The notes under the pieces are model-generated. The model searched no databases and had not been told where the DNA came from. It saw only the letters and a list, made by a program, of their open reading frames with translations. A stretch of 64,000 nt of DNA from Pseudomonas sp. KNUC1026 (GTDB lineage Bacteria > Pseudomonadota > Gammaproteobacteria > Pseudomonadales > Pseudomonadaceae): assembly GCF_021650705.1 (NCBI RefSeq), contig NZ_CP087138.1, forward strand, positions 2,170,001 through 2,234,000, read 5' to 3'. The translations under genes and the position numbers were made by a program. Shown here one piece after another: positions 1 to 10,164 of the stretch (the first letter of the stretch is position 1; each line of letters starts with the position of its first letter).

Positions 1-171
1 GGTATGGGGCGCATGCCAGCGAGCGCTCACGTAATCGCGCTGGTTCCAGAACTCGCCCGGCTCGGCCTCGCCGATCACCGTGGCAAAGGCTTCCCGTACC
101 AAGGCACGGGCCGCAGGGAGGTCTTCGGCCTTGAGGTCGGCGAAATGGATCTCAAGCTCACAGTTGCGCAT
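1..171 (-). CDS. Partial gene, possible GNAT acetyltransferase
   Basis: The window edge cuts this gene, so only its first 57 codons are visible. They begin MRNCELEIHFADLKAEDLPA at position 171. The segment that follows (ARALVREAFATVIGEAEPGEFW) resembles the N-terminal strand and helix of GNAT acetyltransferases, but the acetyl-CoA loop lies outside the window, so the family is a guess. The start overlaps the stop of the upstream GAF-EAL gene by 14 bases on the same strand, which suggests translational coupling. Confidence 0.5.
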   Translation of the reverse strand, partial: MRNCELEIHFADLKAEDLPAARALVREAFATVIGEAEPGEFWNQRDYVSARWHAPHT

Positions 172-1416
172 GGCAGGGGGCCTTGTCCGGCAGGGATTGT
201 TGTTGCTGGCCGGCCAGCATCCGTGCGGCACTCAACGGCATGGGCCGGCCCAACAGGTAGCCTTGCACCTTGTCGGCGCCCAGGCGGCGCAGGGCTTCGA
301 GCTCGCTGATACTTTCCACACCCTCGGCGACGATGCTGCAGCCGGTTTCCTGCGCGAACGCAATCAGCGCCGACGCCAAGGCGCGCCGTTGCGGGTCCTG
401 ATCGATGCCCTGGGTCAGGCTCATGTCGAGCTTGATGATGTCAGGGCCTATTTCCAGGATGTGGCGCAGGCTGGCATAGCCCGCGCCGGCGTCGTCGATC
501 GCGATGCGCAGGCCACGCTGGCGCAGCGGCGCCATGGCCTGGAGCAACTGGGCGTAATCGGCGACGATGGCGTGCTCGGTGACCTCCAGCACCAGCCTGT
601 TCGCCGGGTACGGCGCCAGCAAGGTGTCGAGCCGGTTGCCCAGGAACATGTCGGGTGAGCAGTTCAGGGCCAGGTACGCAGGCGCTGGCAACTGCGCCAG
701 GCCCTTGAGCGCAAGCTCGATGGCCTGCGCTTCCATCAAAGCGCCAAGCCCTGCTTCTGCCGCCTCCCTGAACCAGAAGTCGGGGCTTCTGACAGGTTCG
801 CCGCTGAACCGCGACAAGCATTCCCAGCCCGCCAATGCGCCGGTTTCCACGTCGAAGATCGGCTGATACACCACCGACAGTTCGCCGCCGGCCAGGGCCT
901 GGCTGATGTGCCGGTGCTTGCGCAGGCGCTCGGTCACGACATGCAGGTCGGCTTCGAGGCGCTCGGCGACCAGTTCCGCAAAGACCTTGAGCATCTGCAC
1001 GTCACGCTCGGTGAGGCTGTTATCGGGCTGGGCGGAGAACAGCACAGGGTGCCGTAGATGCGGCCATCGCTGAACAGGATCGGCACACTCAAGTGCGAGC
1101 CGATCGGCAACGCCCGGGTTTCCGGGATGGCCAGCGCCTCGGGAAAGCGTGAAGTGTCCCCGATCAGGTTGGGCAACTCACCCGCAACGACCTTCTGGCA
1201 GTAACCCACCTCCATCGGCAGGCTGTCACCGGCCTTCAGCGGCCCCGGCTGCTTGCTGTCGACGTGAGTGAACAGGCGGTCCTGCTCGCGAAACTGCGAA
1301 ATGAACGCCACATCCATGTTCAGATGCGTACGCAGTGCATGCAGCACCCGATCAATACCGGCCGGCCCATCAGACATCTGGGCGTTCAGGGCAACTACTT
1401 GGGTGAACGACGACAT
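158..1416 (-). CDS. GAF-EAL cyclic-di-GMP phosphodiesterase, interrupted frame
   Basis: A GAF sensor domain (about residues 10-140) is followed by an EAL domain that would hydrolyse c-di-GMP in the cytoplasm. EAL landmarks are present: ECL in place of EAL, LNCSPD, LEVTEH, IAIDDAGAGYASL, IIKLD, IVAEGVES and VQGYLLGRP. The metal and base acidic residues are therefore kept despite variant wording. The ATG at 1416 has AGGAGG-type spacing upstream, better than the further upstream starts. The frame breaks near 1040: one base is missing in TGCTGTTCTCC, and restoring it gives GTLCCFSAQPD, the usual end of a GAF domain. No transmembrane segment is seen. Confidence 0.85.
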
Positions 1417-1543
1417 GCCACGACCTCCTGGTAACGTGTAAGCCATTGAACACATCGTAGATGGGCGGGCAGCAGTTTTCGATGGCTGCCTGCGCTTGGC
1501 ACGCAGCTTTCAGACCAAATGCAGCCCTTGGATCCGCCGGCAC

Positions 1544-2461
1544 TCAACTGCGTGCGAACACCGATGCGCCGATCGCATCGCTGAAACGTTCAAGGGCGGC
1601 CATGCCGGCCAGCGAATTGCCTGAAGCATTGAGCTCCGGCGACCACACGCAGACCGTAAAGCGCCCCGGCACCACCGCCAGGATGCCGCCACCTACCCCG
1701 CTTTTACCCGGCAAACCTACCCGGTAGGCAAAGTTGCCAGCCTCGTCATACAAGCCACTGGTGGCCATGATGGCGTTCACTTGCTGCGTCTGGCGTGGGC
1801 TGAGCACCTGCTCGCCGCTCTGCGGGCATACCCCGCGATTGGCCAGGAAGGCGAAGGCGCGAGCCAGGTCCTGGCAACTGACGGCCAGGGCGCAGTGGTG
1901 AAAATAGCTGCGCAGCACCGCATCGACATCGTTGTGGAAATTGCCGAAGGCCTGCATCAACCAGGCCATGGCCGCATTGCGCGCACGGTGCTGGTATTCG
2001 GACTCGGCGACTACCGTGTCGGCTACGATCTGACCGTTGCCGGAAAGGCGCCGCACAAAGTCGCGCAGCGACAGCGTCGGCGCGGCGAAGCGTGACTGGT
2101 TGATGTCGCAGATCACCAGCGCGCCTGCGTTGATGAACGGGTTACGCGGGCGGCCGCGCTCGAACTCCAGCTGCACCATCGAGTTGAACGCCTGGCCGGA
2201 AGGCTCATGGCCCAGCCGCGTCCAGATCTCTTCGCCGGAATGCTGGATCGCCTGCACCAGGCTGAACACCTTGGAGATGCTCTGAATCGAAAACGGGGTG
2301 CGCGCATCGCCTGCATACCAGGCCTGGCCATCCACTGCCTGCACCGCGATACCCAATTGATCGGGGACCACTCTGGCCAGCGCCGGAATATAAGTGGCGA
2401 CGTGGCCCTGGCCGATCATTGGCCGTACCTGTTCGAGAATTTCGTCAAGCAACGCTTGCAT
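1544..2461 (-). CDS. glsA: Glutaminase A
   Basis: This 305-residue protein matches the serine-dependent glutaminase family over its full length. It hydrolyses glutamine to glutamate and ammonia in the cytoplasm. The S-x-x-K catalytic motif is SISK at residues 61-64. Other family blocks are [11 protein letters not shown], the [16 protein letters not shown] helix and the C-terminal [15 protein letters not shown]. The gene stands alone between two genes of different strand or role, with an 83-base gap to the stop of the next gene's frame region. The frame is intact. Confidence 0.95.
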   Translation of the reverse strand: MQALLDEILEQVRPMIGQGHVATYIPALARVVPDQLGIAVQAVDGQAWYAGDARTPFSIQSISKVFSLVQAIQHSGEEIWTRLGHEPSGQAFNSMVQLEFERGRPRNPFINAGALVICDINQSRFAAPTLSLRDFVRRLSGNGQIVADTVVAESEYQHRARNAAMAWLMQAFGNFHNDVDAVLRSYFHHCALAVSCQDLARAFAFLANRGVCPQSGEQVLSPRQTQQVNAIMATSGLYDEAGNFAYRVGLPGKSGVGGGILAVVPGRFTVCVWSPELNASGNSLAGMAALERFSDAIGASVFARS

Positions 2462-2593
2462 GCAACACCTGTCATAACCATCGAAGCGAGTGTGCCCTAG
2501 ACGCCTGGCATCGCCAGTTCATCACATCGGCAGTTGCGCACCGCTGGCGCATCTGCGAAAACTGCGCTCACTGCGCCACCCAAGGAAGCTGCA

Positions 2594-3133
2594 ATGGCTA
2601 TCGCACGTTACAACGGGGTCATCCAGGCCCTGCATTGGTTGACTGCCGCTGCGCTGTGCGGGGTGCTGCCCTTCGTCTGGGTGGCGGAGAACTTTCCGCC
2701 GGGGGCCGAGCGTGTTTTCTGGTACCTGTTGCACGAGTCCACCGGCATCATGGTGTTCCTGCTGGTGCTGCTGCGCCTGACCTGGCGCTGGCGCCACCCT
2801 GCCCCGGCTCCGCTTGCGGGTACGGCACGCTGGGAAGCCTGGTTCGCACACCTGAACCACGCGTTGCTGTACCTGATCCTGCTGGTGATGCCGGTGACCG
2901 GCTACATCATGGCCGGCAACGGCAGGCCGGTGCCGGTCTACGGGTTGTTTTCGTTGCCGGGCTTTCCTACTCACGATGCGCTGGGCCAGTGGGCGAACCA
3001 GGTGCATGTGGCCGGGCAGTTCGTGCTCTATACGCTGGTGATTCTGCACGTGGCCGCTACCGCCTGGCATGTCGCCGTGCGCCGCGACGGGCTGCTCGAC
3101 CGCATGCTGCCGCCTCAGCGCCCGCCCGAGTGA
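2594..3133 (+). CDS. Cytochrome b561 family protein
   Basis: A 179-residue inner-membrane di-heme b-type cytochrome of the bacterial b561 / YodB-CybB family, which passes electrons between the quinone pool and other carriers. Four hydrophobic segments carry the expected histidines: ALHW near residue 13, LLHES, LNHALLY, and ILHVAATAWH near the C-terminus. ATG 2594 is preferred over the upstream GTG/ATG codons because AAGGAAGC lies just before it and the family starts close to the first histidine. It is monocistronic, 81 bases before the next gene. Confidence 0.9.
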   Translation: MAIARYNGVIQALHWLTAAALCGVLPFVWVAENFPPGAERVFWYLLHESTGIMVFLLVLLRLTWRWRHPAPAPLAGTARWEAWFAHLNHALLYLILLVMPVTGYIMAGNGRPVPVYGLFSLPGFPTHDALGQWANQVHVAGQFVLYTLVILHVAATAWHVAVRRDGLLDRMLPPQRPPE

Positions 3134-3214
3134 GGTGCGCTTCGATGGCTGAGCCAGTGCTATAGTGCCGCCACTTTCAAACCCTTGACCTGCCCCTCGC
3201 GGAACCCGCCCTGC

Positions 3215-5815
3215 ATGCCTCAGCCCTTCGATGCCCGCCCTGCCCACACCCTGCCGTTCCTGCTGGCAGGCGGCGAAATGGCCGAGCGCATCGGCGCCCT
3301 GGATGCAGCCGGCCTTCTGGGCGAGCCTTGCGGGTGGCCGGCACCGCTGCAGGCGGCCACCGGCCTGTTGCTACGCTCGCCGCTGCCCATGGTGCTGCTC
3401 TGGGGCGCCCACGGCGTGATGGTCTACAACGACGCCTATGCCGCGTTTGCCGGCAGCCGCCATCCTGGCCTGCTCGGCCAGCCGGTGCGCGAGGGTTGGC
3501 CGGAAGTGGCGCAATTCAATGACCATGTGATGCGCACAGTCATGGCCGGTGCCCCGCTCGTCTACCGTGACCAACCCTTGATATTGCAACGCGGCGATGA
3601 GCCGGGCCAGGTGTGGCTCGACCTGTACTACGCCCCGGTCCCGGGCGAAGCCGGCGAGCCTGCGGGGGTGATGGCAACGGTGGTCGAAACCACCGAGCGA
3701 GTGCGCGCCAACATCGCCCTGCGCGACAGTGAAGCGCGCCTGAGCGCGCTGGTCGACGCCACTGCCGATGCGGTTTACAGGATGTCGCCCGACTGGGCCT
3801 CGATGGTGCAGCTGGAGGGCAAGGGGTTCGTCAACGACAACCGCCGCGAGAACCCGGACTGGCTGAGCGCCTACGTACACCACGGCGACCACGCCCAGGT
3901 CCTGGCGGCCATCGAGCAGGCGATCCAGGCCCGGGCGCCCTATCAGCTGGAGCACCGAGTGCTGCGTGTCGACGGCAGCACCGGCTGGACGTTTTCCCGC
4001 GCGGTACCGGTGCTCGATGAACAGGGCCAGGTGCGCGAATGGTTCGGTGCCGCAAGCGACATCAGCACGCGCAAGGCCAACGAAACGGCGCTGCGGGCGA
4101 ATGAGGAACGCTTGCTCTTCTCGACATTCTGGGGCGCACCACCTCGCAGAGCAGCGATGCCGACCAGATCCTGCGGCTGACCACCGAGCTGCTGGGGCGC
4201 CATCTGGGCGCTTCGGTATGCTCCTACGCCGATGTCGAAGCCGACGGCAACGCCTTCACCGTTCGTGGCAACTGGCACACGAACCAGGCCAGGAGCATCG
4301 TCGGCCAGTATCGGCTGGAAGATTTCGGCGCATTGGCGGTGCGTAACCTCACCTGCGGGCAGCCACTGATCATCAACGACAGCGAGCGAGAGCTACCGGC
4401 TGGCGAAGTGCACAGCTACCAGGCGCTCGGCGCACGCGCCACGGTGTGCATGCCGCTGCTCAAGCAGGGCAAGCTCACCGCACTGATGGCCGTGCATGAC
4501 CACCTGCCGCGGCAATGGCAGGCGCAGGAGCTTGCCCTGCTCGCCGAGGTGGTAGAGCGCTCCTGGGCGCACATCGAACGGGTGCGTTCGGCGGCGGTGG
4601 CCCGCGAAGGCGAACAGCGCTTTGTGCACTCGCTGGAGACGCAGGTCGCTGAACGCACCGCGAGCCTTGCCCGCAGCGAGGAGAACATCCGCCGCACCGA
4701 AGCCGCTTTGCAGCAGGCGCAAAATGGAAGCGCTGGGCAACCTTACCGGCGGCATTGCCCACGACTTCAACAATCTCCTGATGGCGGTGCTGGGCAACCT
4801 GGAGCTGTTGCGCAAGCGCCTGCCGGCCGACCCCTCGCTGCAGCGCCTGGCAGACAATGCCAGTGCCGGTGCCCAGCGTGGCGCGGCGTTGATCGAGCGC
4901 ATGCTTGCCTTCGCTCGCCGCCAGGCGCTGCGCACGCAACGGCTGGACCCGGTCGCGCTGGTGCACGGCATGACCGAGCTGATGCAGAGAACCCTCGGCC
5001 CAACGGTGACGATCCACAGCGAGCTGCCGGCGCATCTACCGTGGGTGGATACAGACCCCAACCAGCTGGAAGCGGCGCTGTTGAACCTGGCGGTCAATGC
5101 CCGCGATGCCATGGGAGGCCAGGGGCGCATCACGCTCACCGGCCACGTGGCGCCGTTGGCCGAAGGTGGGTTGCCGCACGTTTGCCTGGCGGTCAACGAC
5201 ACCGGTGCAGGCATGGATGAGCGGACCTTGAAGCGCGCGACCGAGCCCTTCTTCACCACCAAAGGCGTGGGCGAAGGCAGCGGGCTTGGGCTGTCGATGG
5301 TGCTGGGGCTGGCCGAGCAATCAGGTGGCACCCTTCGCCTGGTCAGCCACCCAGGCCAGGGCACCACCGCACAGATCTGGCTGCCCGCTTGCCCGCCGCA
5401 GGCGCAGCCCGTCGAGGCCGCCAACGGCCCACAGCTGCCGCCAACCCCCGCGCTGCAAGTGCTGGTGGTCGACGACGACCCGCTGGTCCGCGACAGCACC
5501 TGCGCCCTGCTCGCCTCACTGGGCCATAACGCCACGGTCGCGAGCAGCGCTGAGCAGGCGCTGGGGTTGCTGCACGCCGGTGCGTTCGACCTGCTGCTCA
5601 CCGACCACGCAATGCCTGTGCGCACCGGCACCCAACTGGCCGAGCAGGTACGCATGCACTACCCGGCACTGCCGATGCTGCTGGTCAGCGGCTACAGCGA
5701 TGTAGTGGCACCACCGGAGCTGCGGCTGACGCGCCTGGCCAAACCCTTTTCCCGGCAACAACTGGCGCAGGCCGTGCATCAGGCACTGCGCACTTCAGAG
5801 GTGTGTGATGAGTGA
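3215..5815 (+). CDS. PAS-PAS-GAF hybrid sensor histidine kinase, interrupted frame
   Basis: A soluble hybrid kinase of about 868 residues. In order: two PAS domains (about 50-165 and 165-295), a GAF domain (about 305-455), a HisKA dimerisation helix with the phospho-accepting histidine in [11 protein letters not shown] (about residue 515), an HATPase domain ([26 protein letters not shown]), and a C-terminal receiver domain with VVDDDP, the phospho-aspartate in LLTDHAMP and the lysine in LAKPF. The frame breaks twice: near 4120 one base is missing (restoring gives LLFSDILGRTT), and near 4725 in the A-run of GCGCAAAATGG two bases are missing. The stop overlaps the ddlA start by 8 bases. Confidence 0.85.
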
Positions 5816-6899
5816 CAAGATCCGTGTCGGCATCGTGTTCGGCGGCCGCAGCGCCGAGCATGAGGTGTCCTTGCAATCGGCGCGCAATGTGTTGGAGGCC
5901 CTGGACCGGGAGCGCTTCGAGCCTGTGATGATCGGCATCGACAAGCACGGCCACTGGCATTTGTGCGGCACCGCCGACTACCTGCTCCACCCCACAGACC
6001 CGGCGCTGATCGCCCTGAACCCCAGCCACCGCGAGGTGGCGCTGCGCCCCGGCGACACCCGCGCCTCCCTGGAAGAAGCCGGCGCACCGCAGGCGCTGGC
6101 CAAGGTCGATGTGCTGTTCCCGCTGGTGCATGGCACCCAGGGCGAAGACGGCTGCCTGCAAGGCCTGCTGCGGATGCTCGACCTGCCCTTCGTCGGCTCC
6201 GACGTGCTCGGTTCGGCGATCTGCATGGACAAGGACGTGGCCAAACGGCTGCTGCGCGAAGCGGGCCTGCCCGTCACCCCTTCGCTCACTGTGCGCCGGC
6301 ACCGCCCGATCAGTTTCGAACAGGCCCAGGCAGCGCTGGGCATGCCGGTGTTCGTCAAGCCGGCCAACAGCGGCTCCTCGGTAGGCGTCAGCCGTGCCGA
6401 CGATGCAGCCAGTTTCGCGGCCGCACTGGCCGAAGCATGGCGTTACGACGACAAGCTGCTGGTGGAGGCCGCTGTAGAGGGCCGCGAGATCGAATGCGCG
6501 GTGCTGGGTAACGACGCGCCGGTGGCCAGCGGTTGCGGCGAAATCGTGATCGGCCAGGGCTTCTATTCCTACGAAACCAAGTACATCGACGATCAGGCGG
6601 CCCAGGTCGTCGTGCCGGCTGCGATCGACTCCGCCGCCAGCGAGCGAATCCGAGCGCTGGCCTTGCAGGCCTATGAGGTACTCGAATGCGCTGGCCTGGC
6701 GCGGGTGGACGTCTTCCTGCAAGCCAATGGCGAGGTGCTGATCAACGAGCTCAATACCCTGCCGGGCTTCACTCGCATCAGCATGTACCCCAAGCTCTGG
6801 CAGGCCGCCGGGCTGAGCTATACCGAACTGGTCAGCCGCTTGCTCGACCTTGCCCTGGCGCGGCACCAGGGCCGCCGCCAACTCGTCACAAGCCGCTGA
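5808..6899 (+). CDS. ddlA: D-alanine--D-alanine ligase
   Basis: A 363-residue ATP-grasp enzyme that joins two D-alanines for peptidoglycan precursor synthesis. Visible blocks are the N-terminal [25 protein letters not shown], the ATP-binding [23 protein letters not shown], and the Mg-binding [11 protein letters not shown]. This is the DdlA-type length, longer than the roughly 310-residue Ddl of mur clusters, so it is probably a second isozyme. The ATG at 5808 lies inside the end of the kinase gene, and the FUSC gene follows 8 bases after the stop, so translation is likely coupled. Confidence 0.95.
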   Translation: MSDKIRVGIVFGGRSAEHEVSLQSARNVLEALDRERFEPVMIGIDKHGHWHLCGTADYLLHPTDPALIALNPSHREVALRPGDTRASLEEAGAPQALAKVDVLFPLVHGTQGEDGCLQGLLRMLDLPFVGSDVLGSAICMDKDVAKRLLREAGLPVTPSLTVRRHRPISFEQAQAALGMPVFVKPANSGSSVGVSRADDAASFAAALAEAWRYDDKLLVEAAVEGREIECAVLGNDAPVASGCGEIVIGQGFYSYETKYIDDQAAQVVVPAAIDSAASERIRALALQAYEVLECAGLARVDVFLQANGEVLINELNTLPGFTRISMYPKLWQAAGLSYTELVSRLLDLALARHQGRRQLVTSR

Positions 6900-6907
6900 G
6901 GGCCTCG

Positions 6908-8017
6908 ATGATCAACCGCCACCTCCCTGCGCTGCTGCGCCGCGCGCTCAGGCCGCTGCTCGACCCCTACCGCCGGTTTCGGCATGCGCGCCTGATCCAC
7001 GCCCTGCGTGTGTCGGTCGGGCTGGTGGCGACCATCCTGCTCACCACCGGCATCCACCTGCCCCACGGGGAATGGGCGTCGGTCACCATGCTGATCGTGA
7101 TCGGCGGCCTCCAGCACCACGGCAACATCCGCCGCAAGGCCACCGAACCAGCCTATGGCACGTTGATCGGCGCTGCCATCGGCCTTGCGATCGTGACCCA
7201 GCAGAGCTATCTCGGCTGGCACCTGCTCACCTATGTGCTGATGTCCTCGGCGTGCGGCTTCTTCGCCTACCACGCCATCGGCAAGGGCGGTTACACCGCG
7301 CTGCTGTCGGCCATCACCGTGTTCATCGTCGCCGGCCATGGCGACAACCCGATGTCGGACGGGTTGTGGCGCACCGTGGACATCCTGATCGGCAACGTGC
7401 TGGCACTGGCATTTTCCTTCGCCCTGCCGCTGTACGCGGTGTACTCCTGGCGTTACAACATGGCCACCACCTTGCGCGAGTGCGCGGCGGTGCACGGCCG
7501 CATCATCGCCGGCGACGTGGTCACCAGCGACACCCACCTCAAACGCATGCGCAAACTCAGCGCGTCACTGGTGCAATTGCGCGGCCTGATGGCATCGGTG
7601 TCCAAGGAAGTGCATATCTCGCAAACCGAGCTCGACGCGCTGCAACGCAACCTGCGGCTGTGCATCTCGATCCTGGAGATCCTCGCCGACACGCGCCCTG
7701 CCGGCGACGACAGCGCGGCCATGGAAGCGCTGCGCCAGTCCTTGCAGGTCGAGCACCGTTTCGTTCGCCGCCAGCGGGTGGCCATGGCCCGCGCCCTGCG
7801 CGATGGCCACAGCGACCGCCTGCAACGCAGCGGCGAGTTGTACGGCGACCTGCATGCGCAGGCGGCCTACCCCGCTCTGGACGGCTATCGGATGCTGACA
7901 CGGCAGTTGGTGGCCAATGTCGACGACATGCGCCAGCGCCTGGCCACTACCGCACCCCGCTGGAACTTCTCCCACCTGCCTCGCGAGGACAAACCGCATG
8001 GCCCCACCCCTGCTTGA
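6908..8017 (+). CDS. FUSC-family inner-membrane protein (aromatic-acid-exporter type)
   Basis: A 369-residue membrane protein related to the FUSC / YccS / AaeB group of proposed efflux pumps. About six hydrophobic segments fill residues 30-185 (for example LVATILLTTGIHLP and GYTALLSAITVFIVAG). The GEWASVTMLIVIGG block and the RKATEPAYGTLIGAAIG block typical of the family follow each other. The last half is a soluble helical region. Its stop lies 20 bases inside the surE gene, so the two are translated from overlapping sequence. The substrate is unknown. Confidence 0.8.
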   Translation: MINRHLPALLRRALRPLLDPYRRFRHARLIHALRVSVGLVATILLTTGIHLPHGEWASVTMLIVIGGLQHHGNIRRKATEPAYGTLIGAAIGLAIVTQQSYLGWHLLTYVLMSSACGFFAYHAIGKGGYTALLSAITVFIVAGHGDNPMSDGLWRTVDILIGNVLALAFSFALPLYAVYSWRYNMATTLRECAAVHGRIIAGDVVTSDTHLKRMRKLSASLVQLRGLMASVSKEVHISQTELDALQRNLRLCISILEILADTRPAGDDSAAMEALRQSLQVEHRFVRRQRVAMARALRDGHSDRLQRSGELYGDLHAQAAYPALDGYRMLTRQLVANVDDMRQRLATTAPRWNFSHLPREDKPHGPTPA

Positions 8018-8771
8018 ACGGATTCTGATCAGCAACGACGACGGCATCGACGCCCCCGGGCTGGCGGCGCTGGAAACGGTAGCGGCGCAATTGGCCGAGC
8101 AGGTCTGGGTGGTCGCACCGGACCATGACCAGAGCGGCGTTTCCCACGCCATCAGCCTGCATAGCCCGCTGCGCGTGACGCAGCGCGGTGAGCAACGCTA
8201 TTCGGTCTCCGGCACCCCGGCAGATTGTGTGGCCATGGCGGTGGGCGAGCTGATGCCCGAACCGCCGCAACTGGTGCTCAGCGGCATCAATAAAGGCGCG
8301 AACCTGGGGGTCGAAACCGTGTTCTCCGGCACCGTAGGCGCCGCGATGGCCGCCCTGCTGCTGGGCTTGCCCGCCATCGCGCTGAGCCAGGCGTTCAGCC
8401 GCCGCGATGCGGTGCGCTGGGAAACCGCACGCACCCTGGCACCCGGCGTGATCCGCCAGCTCTGGGCGGCGGGATGGAGCAAGGATGTGTGCCTGAACGT
8501 GAATTTCCCTGACGTAGCGGCCCATGAGGCCAAGCCTTTGCAAGTGACCCGCCAAGGGTTGGGCCGCATGCACGGCCTGGAGGTCACCGCGCGTACCGAC
8601 CTTCGCGAGCAAGCCTATTACTGGCTCAGCATCAGCCGCCAATTGCACGACGACACGCCAGACAGCGAGAGTGCGGTCATTGCGGGCGGCGGCATTGCGG
8701 TCACGCCGTTGCAGTTCGAGCGCACCGGGCACGGCGCGCGCGAAGCATTGGCGGCGCGCCTGGGGCTTTAA
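7998..8771 (+). CDS. surE: SurE-type 5'/3'-nucleotidase
   Basis: A 257-residue metal-dependent phosphatase of the SurE family that removes phosphate from nucleoside monophosphates. The diagnostic LISNDDGIDAPG (metal-binding DD) is at the N-terminus, followed by VVAPDHDQSGVSHAIS, SGTPADCV and LSGINKGANLG. The ATG at 7998 is the only one close enough to the core. The usual pseudomonad surE sits next to pcm and rpoS; this copy is instead the last gene of the kinase-ddlA-FUSC run and is likely a paralogue. Its stop overlaps the convergent HAD gene by 4 bases. Confidence 0.9.
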   Translation: MAPPLLERILISNDDGIDAPGLAALETVAAQLAEQVWVVAPDHDQSGVSHAISLHSPLRVTQRGEQRYSVSGTPADCVAMAVGELMPEPPQLVLSGINKGANLGVETVFSGTVGAAMAALLLGLPAIALSQAFSRRDAVRWETARTLAPGVIRQLWAAGWSKDVCLNVNFPDVAAHEAKPLQVTRQGLGRMHGLEVTARTDLREQAYYWLSISRQLHDDTPDSESAVIAGGGIAVTPLQFERTGHGAREALAARLGL

Positions 8772-9412
8772 GCCAGGCGGGCGACGCGCGCGGCGACTTC
8801 CTGGTAGTCGCGCGCACGGTGAAACTGCGGCAGGTGTTCGAAGGGCGAGAAGTCGTCGTCGCCGTAGCCGATCACCTGGCTGCCCGCAGCCAGGCCCGCC
8901 TCGACGCCAGCGTGGCTGTCATCGATCAGCACACACTCTTCCGGCGCCAGCCCCATGACCTGTGCCGCTGCCACGATCAGGCCTGGGTCGGGCTTCCAGG
9001 CCTTGACCTCATAAGCGCTGACGATGCGCGCATCGAAGTGCTCCAGCAGCCCCGCCTGGCCAAGGCAGGTCTGGATCTTTTCCATCGGCCCATTGGAGGC
9101 CACGCATTTGTCCAGTGCCAGCTCGCGCACGAACTCCAGCGCACCGGGCATCGGCGCAAGGCCGGTGCGGAACACTTCGAGGCTGCGCTCGCGGAATTCG
9201 TGCATAAAGGGTTGCGCGTCCAGCTGAGGGTGCTCCTCGCACAAACGCCCGACGAACAGCGCGAACTGCACGCCACGGAACCTGCGCAGGACCTCGTGGC
9301 TGTCCAGTTCGACCCCACATTCTGCCAACTGGCGGCTCAGCAGCTGCGCAGCAACGCGCTCGCTGTCTACCAGTGTTCCATCGGAATCGAATATCACGCC
9401 GCGAATGGCCAT
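8768..9412 (-). CDS. HAD-superfamily hydrolase, beta-phosphoglucomutase / YieH-like
   Basis: A 214-residue HAD hydrolase with a helical cap domain (subfamily IA). Motif I is FDSDGTLVDSE with the nucleophilic aspartate at residue 9, motif II is the VASNG region, motif III lysine is in AWKPDP, and motif IV is CVLIDDSHAGVEAG. It would remove phosphate from a small phosphorylated metabolite such as a sugar phosphate; the true substrate cannot be read from sequence. It is convergent with surE, sharing the stop region, and a 46-base gap separates it from the DUF924 gene upstream on the same strand. Confidence 0.9.
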   Translation of the reverse strand: MAIRGVIFDSDGTLVDSERVAAQLLSRQLAECGVELDSHEVLRRFRGVQFALFVGRLCEEHPQLDAQPFMHEFRERSLEVFRTGLAPMPGALEFVRELALDKCVASNGPMEKIQTCLGQAGLLEHFDARIVSAYEVKAWKPDPGLIVAAAQVMGLAPEECVLIDDSHAGVEAGLAAGSQVIGYGDDDFSPFEHLPQFHRARDYQEVAARVARLA

Positions 9413-9458
9413 GCCGTGCTCCTGTGATCAGCGTTGAACCGGCTGTGTGACCGGCGAA

Positions 9459-10013
9459 TCATCCGGAAAATCCGTCCGCTTCGAGAAACTGTACCTCTTC
9501 GGTGGTGGTTTCCCGGCCCAGCAGCGCATTGCGATGAGGGAAGCGCCCGAAGCGGGCGATGATATCGGCATGGTGTTGCGCCCAACGCAGTGGCTCGCCG
9601 CCGAGGTGGTGATGGCACGCCAGCGACAGATTCTGATCCTCGGCCCGTTCCGAGTGGCAGAACGGCAGGTAGCAGAACTGGCGCAAAGCAGGCTCCACTT
9701 GTTCGTCGAGCTTGAAATCCAGCACCTGGCGTGCGTATTCGCGGGCCAACGGGTCGGTGCCGTACATGTGGCCGGTACCCCGGAACGCGTTGCGCGGGTA
9801 CTGATCGAGCAGCAGCAACAGCGCCAGCGCGCTTTGCGCGTCGCCCAGCCATTGGCCCAGCTCGCGGCGTGCCGCTTGCAGGTGAAGATCGAAGAACGCC
9901 TCGCGGAAACGCTCGTCGAAGGCCGGGTTGGCCTTGAACCAGGCGCTCGGGCCTGCGTCGCGCCAGAAGGCAACCACGGCCTGCGGACAATCGGCACGTA
10001 GGGTTTGGGCCAT
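9459..10013 (-). CDS. DUF924 family protein
   Basis: A 184-residue protein of the uncharacterised DUF924 family. Typical blocks are VVAFWRDAG near the N-terminus, FDLHLQAARRELGQWLG, LLLLLDQYPRNAFRGTGHMY, the FCYLPFCHSERAEDQ block and HADIIARFGRFPHRN. ATG 10013 is preceded by AAAGGAG on the minus strand, which supports it over the upstream ATG at 10070. No molecular function is established for the family. It lies between the HAD gene and a divergent MFS gene. Confidence 0.88.
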   Translation of the reverse strand: MAQTLRADCPQAVVAFWRDAGPSAWFKANPAFDERFREAFFDLHLQAARRELGQWLGDAQSALALLLLLDQYPRNAFRGTGHMYGTDPLAREYARQVLDFKLDEQVEPALRQFCYLPFCHSERAEDQNLSLACHHHLGGEPLRWAQHHADIIARFGRFPHRNALLGRETTTEEVQFLEADGFSG

Positions 10014-10164
10014 GCCATAGGCTCCTTTCGATAAATGAGGGGTCAGTGTGCCTGCCAGGATTCCCGGCATCCATTCCAGTCTTTCATGCGCTGAATAATA
10101 AAGATGAATTTCCTTTATGAGAAATCCGGGCGTAGGGTCGCGCTACCTCCACCGGAGCCCAACC

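Noticed and set aside
4393..5655. A 420-codon minus-strand frame
   Set aside because: Antisense to the histidine kinase domains; Ser/Arg-rich shadow with no family likeness.
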